A DNA stretch of 64,000 bases, from the NCBI GenBank assembly GCA_963752965.1, contig CAVWAJ010000016.1, positions 868,001 to 932,000 of the forward strand, written 5' to 3'. A program made the position numbers and the translations under genes. The stretch comes from QHXW01 sp963752965 (GTDB lineage Bacteria; Acidobacteriota; Terriglobia; Bryobacterales; Bryobacteraceae). Positions within the stretch are counted from its first letter, which is position 1; every line of letters begins with the position of its first letter. Positions 36,717 through 44,725 of this stretch are shown one piece after another. The notes beneath the pieces were generated by a model that saw only the letters and a list, made by a program, of their open reading frames with translations, did no database searches and had not been told where the DNA came from.

Positions 36717-37892
36717 TCATGACAGCGCCACCACGAGTCCGGTTATAAGCAGGTTGGCCAGAGCGATCGGGAACAGAACCTTCCACGCGAATCGCATCAA
36801 CTGGTCATAACGGAAGCGCGGCAGCGTACCGCGAATCCAGATATAGAGGAACAGGATTACGCCAACTTTGGCTGCGAACCAGAATAATGGAATCAGCGCG
36901 GCCTGAGCGGACGGAATAAGGAACAGGGCGCCGACCAGTAGAAACACCACGCCTGTCACCGGCAGTGTGATCCGGTCGAGTTTTCGGGCGGGATTGAGAC
37001 CGTGATAGATCGCCACAAGCGCACCGGCCGCGAAGATCAGCGCGGGAACGTAGTTGGAACCCCACGCGGGTGAAAACAGCGGCTGCCAGCCTCCCAGGAA
37101 CAGAATCGTCGTCATGCACGCCACGGTTATCATGTTGGCGTATTCCGCCATGAAAAACGCGGCGAACTTCATGCTGCTGTACTCGGTGTGAAACCCGGCC
37201 ACCAGTTCGTTCTCCGCCTCCGGCAGATCGAAAGGCACGCGGTTGGTCTCGGCGAATCCCGCGATGAGGAAAACAAAGAAGCTCACGATCTGCGGCGCGG
37301 GCCACCGCAATATGTTCCAGTGAATGATGGAACCCGATTGCGCCTGCACAATTTCGCGCAGGCTGAGCGTGTTCACCAGCAGCAATGGCGAGGCAATCGC
37401 GAGGCTCAGCGGCAGCTCGTAACTGATCATCTGCGCCGAGCTGCGCAGGCCGCCCAGCAACGAGTACTTGTTGTTCGACGCCCATCCGGCGAGCGCGATG
37501 CCGTAGACGCCCATCGAGCTGATCGCGAGCACGAACAGCAGGCCCACATTGAGGTCCGTGAGCTGCATCCAGGTGGTGTAGCCGAAGACTTGGATTTGCG
37601 CGCCAAACGGGATCACGGAAATCGAAATCAGCGCCATCGTGACTGCCAGAAAGGGCGCCAGCAGATAGAGGAACTTGTTCACATGCGGCGGGATCAGATC
37701 TTCTTTCGTGATGAGCTTGATCACGTCGGCAAGCGGCTGTAGCAGGCCGTGCGGACCAACTCGATACGGCCCCATGCGCACCTGGATGTGCGCGATCACC
37801 TTGCGCTCCACCCACTGCAAATAGGCCAGCGTCGTCAGCAGAACAATCGCCACTACCGCCGCTTTGATGATGCTCAGAATGAAGAATTCCAT
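36717..37892 (-). CDS. nuoH: NADH-quinone oxidoreductase subunit H
   Basis: A 391-residue protein with eight helices. The quinone-site blocks are present: WVERKVIAHIQVRMGPYRVGPHGLLQP-like N-terminal region, FAETNRVPFDLPEAENELVAGFHTEYSSMKFA in the long loop with its acid-rich funnel, and RGTLPRFRYDQLM at the end. The ATG shares one base with the nuoG stop (TGATG). It joins membrane and peripheral arms and lines the quinone channel with NuoB and NuoD; NuoB is not encoded here. Confidence 0.96.
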   Translation of the reverse strand: MEFFILSIIKAAVVAIVLLTTLAYLQWVERKVIAHIQVRMGPYRVGPHGLLQPLADVIKLITKEDLIPPHVNKFLYLLAPFLAVTMALISISVIPFGAQIQVFGYTTWMQLTDLNVGLLFVLAISSMGVYGIALAGWASNNKYSLLGGLRSSAQMISYELPLSLAIASPLLLVNTLSLREIVQAQSGSIIHWNILRWPAPQIVSFFVFLIAGFAETNRVPFDLPEAENELVAGFHTEYSSMKFAAFFMAEYANMITVACMTTILFLGGWQPLFSPAWGSNYVPALIFAAGALVAIYHGLNPARKLDRITLPVTGVVFLLVGALFLIPSAQAALIPLFWFAAKVGVILFLYIWIRGTLPRFRYDQLMRFAWKVLFPIALANLLITGLVVALS

Positions 37893-39970
37893 CAGCGGCT
37901 GTGCCGTCTTTCGAGAACAGAATTTAACATCCTAGAATACCGCCCAAGCGTGCCGGACGTGAACAAATCGTCGTGAGCTGAGCGGATCAGCTCCGCGCGG
38001 CTTTCGACCGGAATGCGTCCGTTCACCGGCGTCGTCTGCGCTGCACCGCCAGTCGCGATCGTGGCCACGGCAATATCATAGCCGCGCACGTTCTTGCGAA
38101 TCTCTTCGAACACCGCATCGGGCAGCCACGGCCCCATCTCGCGCGCCGCACCCATTTCTTTCGCCAGCAAGCCGATGATCTCGAGATCTGGCTTTGCACC
38201 CATGGTCTGGGCGGCATGGCGCAGGCGCTGCACTTCGCCGCAAACGTTGGTTACGGTTCCGTTCTTCTCGTACGCCGATGCCGCGGGCAAGACAACATCG
38301 GCGGCCTGCGCCGTTTCCGTCAGGAACATCTCTTGCACCACCATGAAAGTGTTCGCAGCCCGCGCTGCGCCATTCTTCAGCGGATTGGCGCCGATCACCC
38401 ACAACACGTCCAAACTCTCGGCCGCCAGCATTTCCGCCACTGTCATTCCCGCTTGACCGGAGGCCTGAAATCCCGGCAGTAGCTCGGGCATCAGCCCCAT
38501 GTCAACAGCGCCGCGCGAGTTCGAATAGTCGACGAGCGGCACATACCGTACCGGAATTCCCAGAGTATTTCCAAACTCGACAAGCCGGCGCAACACGTCG
38601 CCTTTGAGCGCATCGCCGTAGATGACAACCAACTCCGCTTCGGCCCGCAGCTTGTCACCGAGAGATTCGACGGCGGCCAATTCCGTGCCTGGTTCCGCCC
38701 GCAGAGCGGCGGCCGCGTAAGCATCTTCGCGCACCGGCTTGGCAGTGACGACATACACATGCGCCTGATGATGCCGGTAATTCGCGCGAATTTGGAATGA
38801 GAGGAACGGCTGTTCGACCGCCAGATCAGCGCCAACGACCAAGACTGCCTTCTTCTCGTAGAGATCGCTCGTGGTCGCCAAAGTTGACGTTGAGCCGCTT
38901 AGCGCATCCAACAGCGTCACGACGTCGCCCGTGCGGTGATGGTCAATGTTGTTCGTCCCGAGCACCTGGCGCGCGAATTTCTGTAGATAGTAATTCTCTT
39001 CGTTGGTCGTGCGATTGGAGCCGATCACGCCGAAGCTGCCCGTGCGTGCCTTCACTTCCTGAAACTTCTGCGCAACCGTTTTCAGCGCTTGCGTCCAGGA
39101 GACGGGCTCGAGCTTGCCGTTTACGCGAACCAGTGGCGATTGCAACCGCTCCGGGTGATCGTAAAAATCGAAACCGTACCGGCCCTTGATGCAGAGGAAT
39201 TCGCCGTTGATGCCCGAGCGATCCCGGTTGTTGCCGCGAACAATCCTGTCGTTGCGAACGCCAAGTGTCGTCTTGCAGCCATTCGAGCAATGGGTGCAGA
39301 TGGTGCCGACATGCTGCATTTCCCACGGCCGTGTTTGATAACGATACGTGCCGCTGGTGAGCGCACCTACCGGGCAGATATCAATGCACATGCCGCACTC
39401 GTCGCAATCGAGATGGTCGCCTTTATTGGGTGCGATCTCAGAAACGGCGCCGCGGTTCACGATCCCCAGAGCGCCCACACCCATCCCCTCATTGCAGATG
39501 CGCACGCAGCGGAAACACAAGATGCAGCGCGGCCCGTCGTAGAACACCACGGGCGACCATTGCTTTTCGTCAACATGCAACTTCTGCTCGGTGAACCGGC
39601 TCTCGCCCGCGCCGTAGCGGAACACCATGTCCTGCAACTCGCACTCGCCGCCCTTGTCGCAAACCGGGCAATCCAGCGGATGATTCGAGAGCAGAAATTC
39701 CAGCGTGTACTTGCGCGCCTGGCGCACTTGTTCGCTCTCGGTGCGCACCACCATGCCTTCGGCCACCGGCGTCGTGCAGGCCACCATCAGTTTCGGTGCT
39801 TTTTCAATCTCCACCAGACACATGCGGCAGGCCGCTTGTAGCGTAAGACCTTCGTAGTAGCAGAACGAGGGGATCTCGATGCCGTTGTATTTGGCTGCTT
39901 CGATGAGCAGCGTACCGGCGGGCGCCTGGATTTGCCTGTCGTTGATCGTGAGCTTGACCAGATCAGCCAT
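37892..39970 (-). CDS. nuoG: NADH-quinone oxidoreductase subunit G
   Basis: A 692-residue protein. The N-terminus is a 2Fe-2S ferredoxin domain (GIEIPSFCYYEGLTLQAACRMCLVEIE). Next come the His-Cys3 site near HPLDCPVCDKGGECELQD and the 4Fe-4S region CILCFRCVRICNEG and CDECGMCIDICPVGAL. CTHCSNGC with a fourth Cys 27 residues on (FLCIKGR) gives the extra N7 cluster motif found in only some bacteria. The rest is a molybdopterin-type domain without cofactor. It is shorter than the E. coli protein. It adjoins nuoF without a gap. Confidence 0.95.
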   Translation of the reverse strand: MADLVKLTINDRQIQAPAGTLLIEAAKYNGIEIPSFCYYEGLTLQAACRMCLVEIEKAPKLMVACTTPVAEGMVVRTESEQVRQARKYTLEFLLSNHPLDCPVCDKGGECELQDMVFRYGAGESRFTEQKLHVDEKQWSPVVFYDGPRCILCFRCVRICNEGMGVGALGIVNRGAVSEIAPNKGDHLDCDECGMCIDICPVGALTSGTYRYQTRPWEMQHVGTICTHCSNGCKTTLGVRNDRIVRGNNRDRSGINGEFLCIKGRYGFDFYDHPERLQSPLVRVNGKLEPVSWTQALKTVAQKFQEVKARTGSFGVIGSNRTTNEENYYLQKFARQVLGTNNIDHHRTGDVVTLLDALSGSTSTLATTSDLYEKKAVLVVGADLAVEQPFLSFQIRANYRHHQAHVYVVTAKPVREDAYAAAALRAEPGTELAAVESLGDKLRAEAELVVIYGDALKGDVLRRLVEFGNTLGIPVRYVPLVDYSNSRGAVDMGLMPELLPGFQASGQAGMTVAEMLAAESLDVLWVIGANPLKNGAARAANTFMVVQEMFLTETAQAADVVLPAASAYEKNGTVTNVCGEVQRLRHAAQTMGAKPDLEIIGLLAKEMGAAREMGPWLPDAVFEEIRKNVRGYDIAVATIATGGAAQTTPVNGRIPVESRAELIRSAHDDLFTSGTLGRYSRMLNSVLERRHSR

Positions 39971-41284
39971 TTAAGCGGTCACCAATTGCGATGCGTGCTC
40001 GTAGGGGCACGGTTTGCCGTCCAAATGCGCTTCGAACTCGTCGCGAAATTTCTCCACCAGAGAAATCATGGGCATGGCGGCGGCGTCACCCAGTGGACAG
40101 AACGTCCGCCCTAGCATGTTCTTCGAAAGATCGCCCAGAAGGTTGATGTCCTCGCGGCGGCCCATGCCATCGTGGAATCGGAACAGGATCTTGCGCAGCC
40201 AGGTCGTACCTTCGCGGCAGGGGATGCACCAGCCGCAGCTCTCGTGCGCGTAGAACCGCATGATGCGCAGAGCCACCTTCACCATGCACGTGTCTTCGTC
40301 CATGATGACCACGCCGCCCGAGCCGAGCATCGTTTTCTTCTTCGCCATGGCGTCGTGATCCATAGTGAGGCCCTCGCACTCCGCCGCGGTAAGCACTGGG
40401 CACGACGATCCACCTGGAATAAACGCCTTCAGCTTCTTACCACCCCGGATGCCGCCACCCACTTCGTTGATCAACTTGTCAACCGGGAATCCAACCGGTA
40501 GTTCGTATACCCCAGGCTTGTTCACGTGGCCGGTCAAGCAGGTCAACTTCGTGCCCCCGGATTTCGGAACACCCAGCGCCGCGAAAGCCGCCCCGCCATC
40601 GCGAATGATCGCCGGCACGGCGCTGTATGTCTCGACGTTGTTCAGCACGGTTGGGCACTGGAACGCACCCACGACTGCGGGAAACGGCGGACGGATGCGC
40701 GGGATGCCGCGCTTGCCCTCGAGCGATTCGAGCAACGCCGATTCCTCGCCGCATTCGTACGCGCCTGCGCCGGTATGCGTGTATGCGTCGAAGGAGAAAT
40801 TGGTTCCGAGCAGGTTCTTACCCAGATATCCGCGGTCGTACGCCTCGGCGATGGCCCGATCCAGGATGTCGATGAGGTATCGATACTCGCCACGCACGTA
40901 GATGTAACCGGCGTGCGCATCCACCGCGAGACCGGCGATGAGCATGCCCTCGATCAACTGGTGCGGATCGTACTCCATCAGCAGACGATCTTTGCAAGTG
41001 CCGGGCTCGCTCTCGTCCGCATTCACCACAATGTATTTCGGCTTCGGTGAATTGCGCGGTACGAAGCTCCACTTCATGCCAGCCGGGAAACCCGCGCCGC
41101 CACGCCCGCGAAGATTCGAGGTCTTCATCTCCTCGATGATCTGCTCGGGCTTCATCTCCAGCGCTTTCCGGAATGCCACGTAGCCATCGGTGGCGAGATA
41201 CGTATCGATGGATGCCGAATTCGGCAACCCGAAACGGCGGCTGAGCACTTTAACTTCGAGCGGGCTCGGTTCGTTGTAGGGCAT
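39971..41284 (-). CDS. nuoF: NADH-quinone oxidoreductase subunit F
   Basis: A 437-residue protein of normal length. NADH/FMN-binding blocks are LRGRGGAGFPAGMKWSF near residue 60 and ESEPGTCKDRLLMEYDPH; the C-terminal 4Fe-4S (N3) site is ESCGWCIPCREGTTW plus the later GRTFCPLGD. It accepts electrons from NADH through FMN. It starts 4 bases after nuoE ends and abuts nuoG, making the NADH-input module complete in this operon. Confidence 0.97.
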   Translation of the reverse strand: MPYNEPSPLEVKVLSRRFGLPNSASIDTYLATDGYVAFRKALEMKPEQIIEEMKTSNLRGRGGAGFPAGMKWSFVPRNSPKPKYIVVNADESEPGTCKDRLLMEYDPHQLIEGMLIAGLAVDAHAGYIYVRGEYRYLIDILDRAIAEAYDRGYLGKNLLGTNFSFDAYTHTGAGAYECGEESALLESLEGKRGIPRIRPPFPAVVGAFQCPTVLNNVETYSAVPAIIRDGGAAFAALGVPKSGGTKLTCLTGHVNKPGVYELPVGFPVDKLINEVGGGIRGGKKLKAFIPGGSSCPVLTAAECEGLTMDHDAMAKKKTMLGSGGVVIMDEDTCMVKVALRIMRFYAHESCGWCIPCREGTTWLRKILFRFHDGMGRREDINLLGDLSKNMLGRTFCPLGDAAAMPMISLVEKFRDEFEAHLDGKPCPYEHASQLVTA

Positions 41285-41288
41285 TCCG

Positions 41289-41771
41289 TTAAGTCAGCTT
41301 CCTTAAGCTGTCGAGAAGCTGGTCCAGCTTCTCCGGCGTCACCTGATGGTAGAAATCGTAATTCACTTGCAAGGCCGGAGCCCAGGAGCAGGCACCGATG
41401 CACTCGACTTCCTCGATCGAAATCTGTCCATCGGCGGTGACTTCTTTATGCCCGATGCCCAGTTTCTTACAAGCGTGTTCCCACAGCTCTTCTCCGCCGC
41501 TTAAGAGACAACTGATGTTGGTACAAATCTGAACGTGCGCCTTGCCCAGCGGCTTGCGGTGCAGCATCGAGTAGTAAGAAAGCACTTCCTCGACCTGCAG
41601 CGGTGTGGTGCCCGTGCGCCGGGCAACCTCCTCGACCAATTCCTGGGTCACCGAGCCGATCTCATCCTGCGCGTACAGCAGCATCGGGACCATGGCGGAA
41701 CGATGCCGGCCGGGCGGGTAGCTCTTAAGGAGCTTGTCGAATCTGGCCTCTAGCTGAGGTGAAAAAGTCAT
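41289..41771 (-). CDS. nuoE: NADH-quinone oxidoreductase subunit E
   Basis: A 160-residue thioredoxin-like 2Fe-2S protein. An N-terminal helical bundle is followed by the N1a cluster ligands in QICTNISCLLSGG and VECIGACSWAPALQV (four Cys in the usual spacing). The ATG at 41771 has AAGG upstream; a TTG six codons earlier is the alternative. It works with NuoF and NuoG as the NADH-dehydrogenase module. Confidence 0.95.
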   Translation of the reverse strand: MTFSPQLEARFDKLLKSYPPGRHRSAMVPMLLYAQDEIGSVTQELVEEVARRTGTTPLQVEEVLSYYSMLHRKPLGKAHVQICTNISCLLSGGEELWEHACKKLGIGHKEVTADGQISIEEVECIGACSWAPALQVNYDFYHQVTPEKLDQLLDSLRKLT

Positions 41772-41810
41772 GTCGCTTTTGCCTTGCAACCAACGGAGCA
41801 GACGGGGCCC

Positions 41811-43055
41811 TTACCTGTCCGAATCACCCAAAACGAAATCCATACTGCCGATTGACGCGATCACATCGGCAATCAGAGTGCCTTCCACCATCCTGGGTAT
41901 AGCCTGCAAATTACCGAAACTCGGGCCGCGCACGTGCACGCGGTATGGTTTCGCGGTGCCATCACTCACCACGTAATAACCAACCTCGCCACGAGGCGAT
42001 TCGATCACCTGGTACACTTCGCCCGCCGGAACACGGAAACCCTCGGTCACGATCTTGAAGTGATAAATCAGAGCTTCCATCTGCGTCTTCATCTTGTCGC
42101 GCTCGGGCAACACTACGTGCGGCGCATCGGCGGTCCAGCGGCCTTCCGGCATGCCTTCCAGCGCCTGTTTGATAATGCGTGCGCTCTGCCGCATTTCCTC
42201 AATCCGCACGAGGTAGCGTGCGTAGACGTCATTCTCGGTCCGCGTCGGAACCTCGAAATCGAACTTCTCGTAGCTGGAGTACGGCTGAGACTTGCGCGTG
42301 TCCCACTTCAGGCCGGCGGCCCGGAGCATGGGCCCGGTGACCCCCAGATCCAGCATGTCTTCGAGCGGGAAGCGGCCCACTCCCTGCGTGCGGCCGGTCC
42401 AGATGCGGTTGTTGGTCAGCAGCTCTTCGTACTCATCCACGCGGCTCGGGAAAACGTCGATGAAGCTCTTGACCCGCTTCTGCCAGCCTCGCGGCGGCTC
42501 GAGCGCCAGGCCGCCGACGCGGAAGTAGCTCGTCATCATGCGCTGACCCGAGAACATCTCGAAAATGCGCAGTATGTCCTCGCGTTCGCGGAAGCAGTAG
42601 AGGAACACCGACATGGCACCAATGTCGATCGCGTGCGTTCCCAGCCAAACCAGGTGACTGTTAAGACGCGTGAACTCCGTGAGCATCACGCGAGTCCACT
42701 GGGCGCGCGGCGGAATTTCGAGCCCCAACAACTTTTCCACCGCCAGGCAGTAGCAGAGATTGTTCGAGAGCGGCGCCAGGTAATCGATGCGGTCCGTGAG
42801 CGTTACCGCCTGCTGGTACAGCTTGACTTCGAATTCCTTTTCAATGCCGGTATGCAGATAGCCGATATCCGGCTGCGCCGACATGATGGTCTCGCCGTCG
42901 AGCTCCAACAGTAACCGCAACACGCCGTGCGTGGAGGGATGCTGCGGCCCCATGTTCAACACGAGGCGGCGCGGACGCGGATCGACCTCGGGCGTGGCCT
43001 GCCCGGCCGCTTCCGTTTCCACCGCGGTCACGCCTGGAGTCTCAAGGTCGCTCAT
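41811..43055 (-). CDS. nuoD: NADH-quinone oxidoreductase subunit D
   Basis: A 414-residue protein, not fused to NuoC. Quinone-site blocks are NMGPQHPSTHGVLRLLLELDGE (with the His of the quinone pocket), DRIDYLAPLSNNLCYCLAVEKL and RVGGLALEPPRGW. It abuts nuoC by a single base. The quinone site is normally shared with NuoB and its N2 cluster, which must come from another locus. Confidence 0.97.
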   Translation of the reverse strand: MSDLETPGVTAVETEAAGQATPEVDPRPRRLVLNMGPQHPSTHGVLRLLLELDGETIMSAQPDIGYLHTGIEKEFEVKLYQQAVTLTDRIDYLAPLSNNLCYCLAVEKLLGLEIPPRAQWTRVMLTEFTRLNSHLVWLGTHAIDIGAMSVFLYCFREREDILRIFEMFSGQRMMTSYFRVGGLALEPPRGWQKRVKSFIDVFPSRVDEYEELLTNNRIWTGRTQGVGRFPLEDMLDLGVTGPMLRAAGLKWDTRKSQPYSSYEKFDFEVPTRTENDVYARYLVRIEEMRQSARIIKQALEGMPEGRWTADAPHVVLPERDKMKTQMEALIYHFKIVTEGFRVPAGEVYQVIESPRGEVGYYVVSDGTAKPYRVHVRGPSFGNLQAIPRMVEGTLIADVIASIGSMDFVLGDSDR

Positions 43056-43056
43056 A

Positions 43057-43530
43057 TCAAACCCGATCTCCGGTCACCGGATAATCCTTGCGCAGGGGAT
43101 GGCCTTCCCAGTCCGCCGGCAGCATGATGCGCTGCAAGTTGGGATGATTGCGGAAGCGGATACCAAATAGGTCGAACGTCTCGCGCTCGTACCAGTTGGC
43201 GCCGCGCCACACGACGGTGACCGAATCGATCTCCGGATTTTCGCCCGGCAAACGGCACTTGAGCCGCAACCGTTCATTGCGCTCCGGTGAATGGAGGTGA
43301 TAAACCACGTCGAAGCGCGGCTCTTCGGGGTACCAATCGACGGCAGTGACCGTGCTGACCCGCACGAACTTCTGCTCTTCTTTCAAAAAACGGCAAACCT
43401 CGACAATCCTCTCCGGCGCGATTTCGAGCGTGAGCTCGCCGCGGTCGGACTTGCCGCCCACCACGGCTTCCGGCTGAGCCGTCACGAGCGCTGCCACCAC
43501 CGGGATTGTTTGGATCTCTTCCGGAATCAT
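43057..43530 (-). CDS. nuoC: NADH-quinone oxidoreductase subunit C
   Basis: A 157-residue protein with the family block YERETFDLFGIRFRNHPNLQRIMLPADWEGHPLRKDYP near its C-terminus. It lies 3 bases after nuoA; in most operons nuoB would be between them. It supports the NuoD-NuoB interface in the peripheral arm. Confidence 0.95.
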   Translation of the reverse strand: MIPEEIQTIPVVAALVTAQPEAVVGGKSDRGELTLEIAPERIVEVCRFLKEEQKFVRVSTVTAVDWYPEEPRFDVVYHLHSPERNERLRLKCRLPGENPEIDSVTVVWRGANWYERETFDLFGIRFRNHPNLQRIMLPADWEGHPLRKDYPVTGDRV

Positions 43531-43533
43531 CCG

Positions 43534-43932
43534 TTACCGCTTTTCATCCAGCCGGCCTGACGAATATGACCAGTCCAGCGCCCCCTTCTTCCAGATGAAG
43601 AAGAACCCGCAAAGAATCAGGAGAATGAACACCAGCATTTCGACGAAGCCGAACATCTTCAGTTCGCGGTACACCACCGCCCACGGGTATAGGAAGATTG
43701 CCTCGATATCGAATAGGATGAACAGCATCCCCACCAGGTAGAACTTGACGCTAAAGCGCTGGCGTGCATCGCCGGTTGGTACGATCCCGCTCTCGTACGG
43801 CAAATCCTTCACGCGGTCGCGAACGCGCTTCCCCAAAAGATAGGAAAGTCCTAGCATTAGCGTCGCCACCGCCATCGCGATGACCACCTGTAGCAGGACA
43901 GGGAAGTAGATCTCTGTGTAGGAAGTCGGCAT
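43534..43932 (-). CDS. nuoA: NADH-quinone oxidoreductase subunit A
   Basis: A 132-residue protein with three helices and the conserved loop DLPYESGIVPTGDARQRFSVKFYLVGMLFILFDIEAIFLYPWAV, of which the Glu and Asp after the second helix are typical. It is the first gene of the nuo unit. The 34 bases to the plus-strand ThiS region upstream are short, so the promoter probably overlaps the divergent gene's leader. Confidence 0.95.
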   Translation of the reverse strand: MPTSYTEIYFPVLLQVVIAMAVATLMLGLSYLLGKRVRDRVKDLPYESGIVPTGDARQRFSVKFYLVGMLFILFDIEAIFLYPWAVVYRELKMFGFVEMLVFILLILCGFFFIWKKGALDWSYSSGRLDEKR

Positions 43933-44014
43933 TCCTGTTTTTGCTGGAAGCGAAAAGACGTTAACTTTGAATATAATGAGTGAGAAAACAGGGTGTCAAC
44001 CCAGCCGGGTGGCT

Positions 44015-44239
44015 ATGCAAGACACGAGTGCGGTTAATATCACGGTCGTTGTCAACGGCGAGGCCCGACAGGTTCGCGAAGGAGAGACCATCGCCGGTCT
44101 GGTCAGCATGCTCGAACTTGATCCGGAACGGCTCGCCGTCGAACTCGACCGCCGCATTGTCAAGCGCGCCGAATGGGCCTCGACGCGGCTCCGGGCGGGC
44201 GCCCAGCTCGAGATCGTGCAGTTCGTGGGCGGCGGCTAG
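44015..44239 (+). CDS. thiS: Sulfur carrier protein ThiS
   Basis: A 74-residue ubiquitin-fold protein ending in Gly-Gly-Gly; the C-terminal Gly-Gly is the thiocarboxylate site used for the thiazole of thiamine. VVNGEARQVREGETIAGLV and LAVELDRRIVKRAEW are typical ThiS blocks. The ATG at 44015 has GGGTGG upstream; an ATG at 43976 is in frame but lacks a site. No thiG, thiF or thiE is next to it. It ends one base before the convergent secreted protein. Confidence 0.88.
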   Translation: MQDTSAVNITVVVNGEARQVREGETIAGLVSMLELDPERLAVELDRRIVKRAEWASTRLRAGAQLEIVQFVGGG

Positions 44240-44596
44240 CTATTTCGCCGCTTCAATTTTCTCGATCACCAGCGCCTTCGACCCGCCGTGCACATACAGC
44301 TTGCCGGTCGCCGTCACGCGCTGCGCGGCAAACGGCAGCAGCTTGTCGTTCTGGCTCGCGGCAGGCATGGCATCCGTTGTGGGCCAGTAGACCGAGCCGT
44401 CATCGCCCCAGATCACCAGCGGCGATCCCGCCTTCGAGCAGGCCTTCGCACAATCTGCGCTAATCGGCTTTTTCAGGTCCTTGGTGAACCCGCACGCGGA
44501 ATCGAGCACGAAGCCCTTCACTGTCACCGTCTTCGGCTCGGCCGCCGACAATAGCAGAGCGCCCCCCAGCGCCACGGTCAACCAACGAAATCGCAT
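44240..44596 (-). CDS. Secreted four-cysteine protein of unknown function
   Basis: A 118-residue protein with a signal peptide (WLTVALGGALLLSAA). The mature part VTVKGFVLDSACGF starts a beta-rich domain with three Cys in a short span (DSAC, ISADCAKACSKAGSP) and a later GKLYVHGGSKALVIEKIE. Similar small proteins with the C...CAxxC pattern occur in acidobacteria without assigned function; a metal or heme link is conceivable but not shown. It is convergent with thiS, their stops adjoining. Confidence 0.68.
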   Translation of the reverse strand: MRFRWLTVALGGALLLSAAEPKTVTVKGFVLDSACGFTKDLKKPISADCAKACSKAGSPLVIWGDDGSVYWPTTDAMPAASQNDKLLPFAAQRVTATGKLYVHGGSKALVIEKIEAAK

Positions 44597-44725
44597 AGTC
44601 CCTCCTGTATTCGGATCAGAATACCACCTTCCCGAACTGCAACAGCCACGCTTCTAATGTCTTCTTATTAATTATTTCTGACTATTGTTCACTTCTTCTG
44701 CCGCCCGTATACTACCGGAATCTTT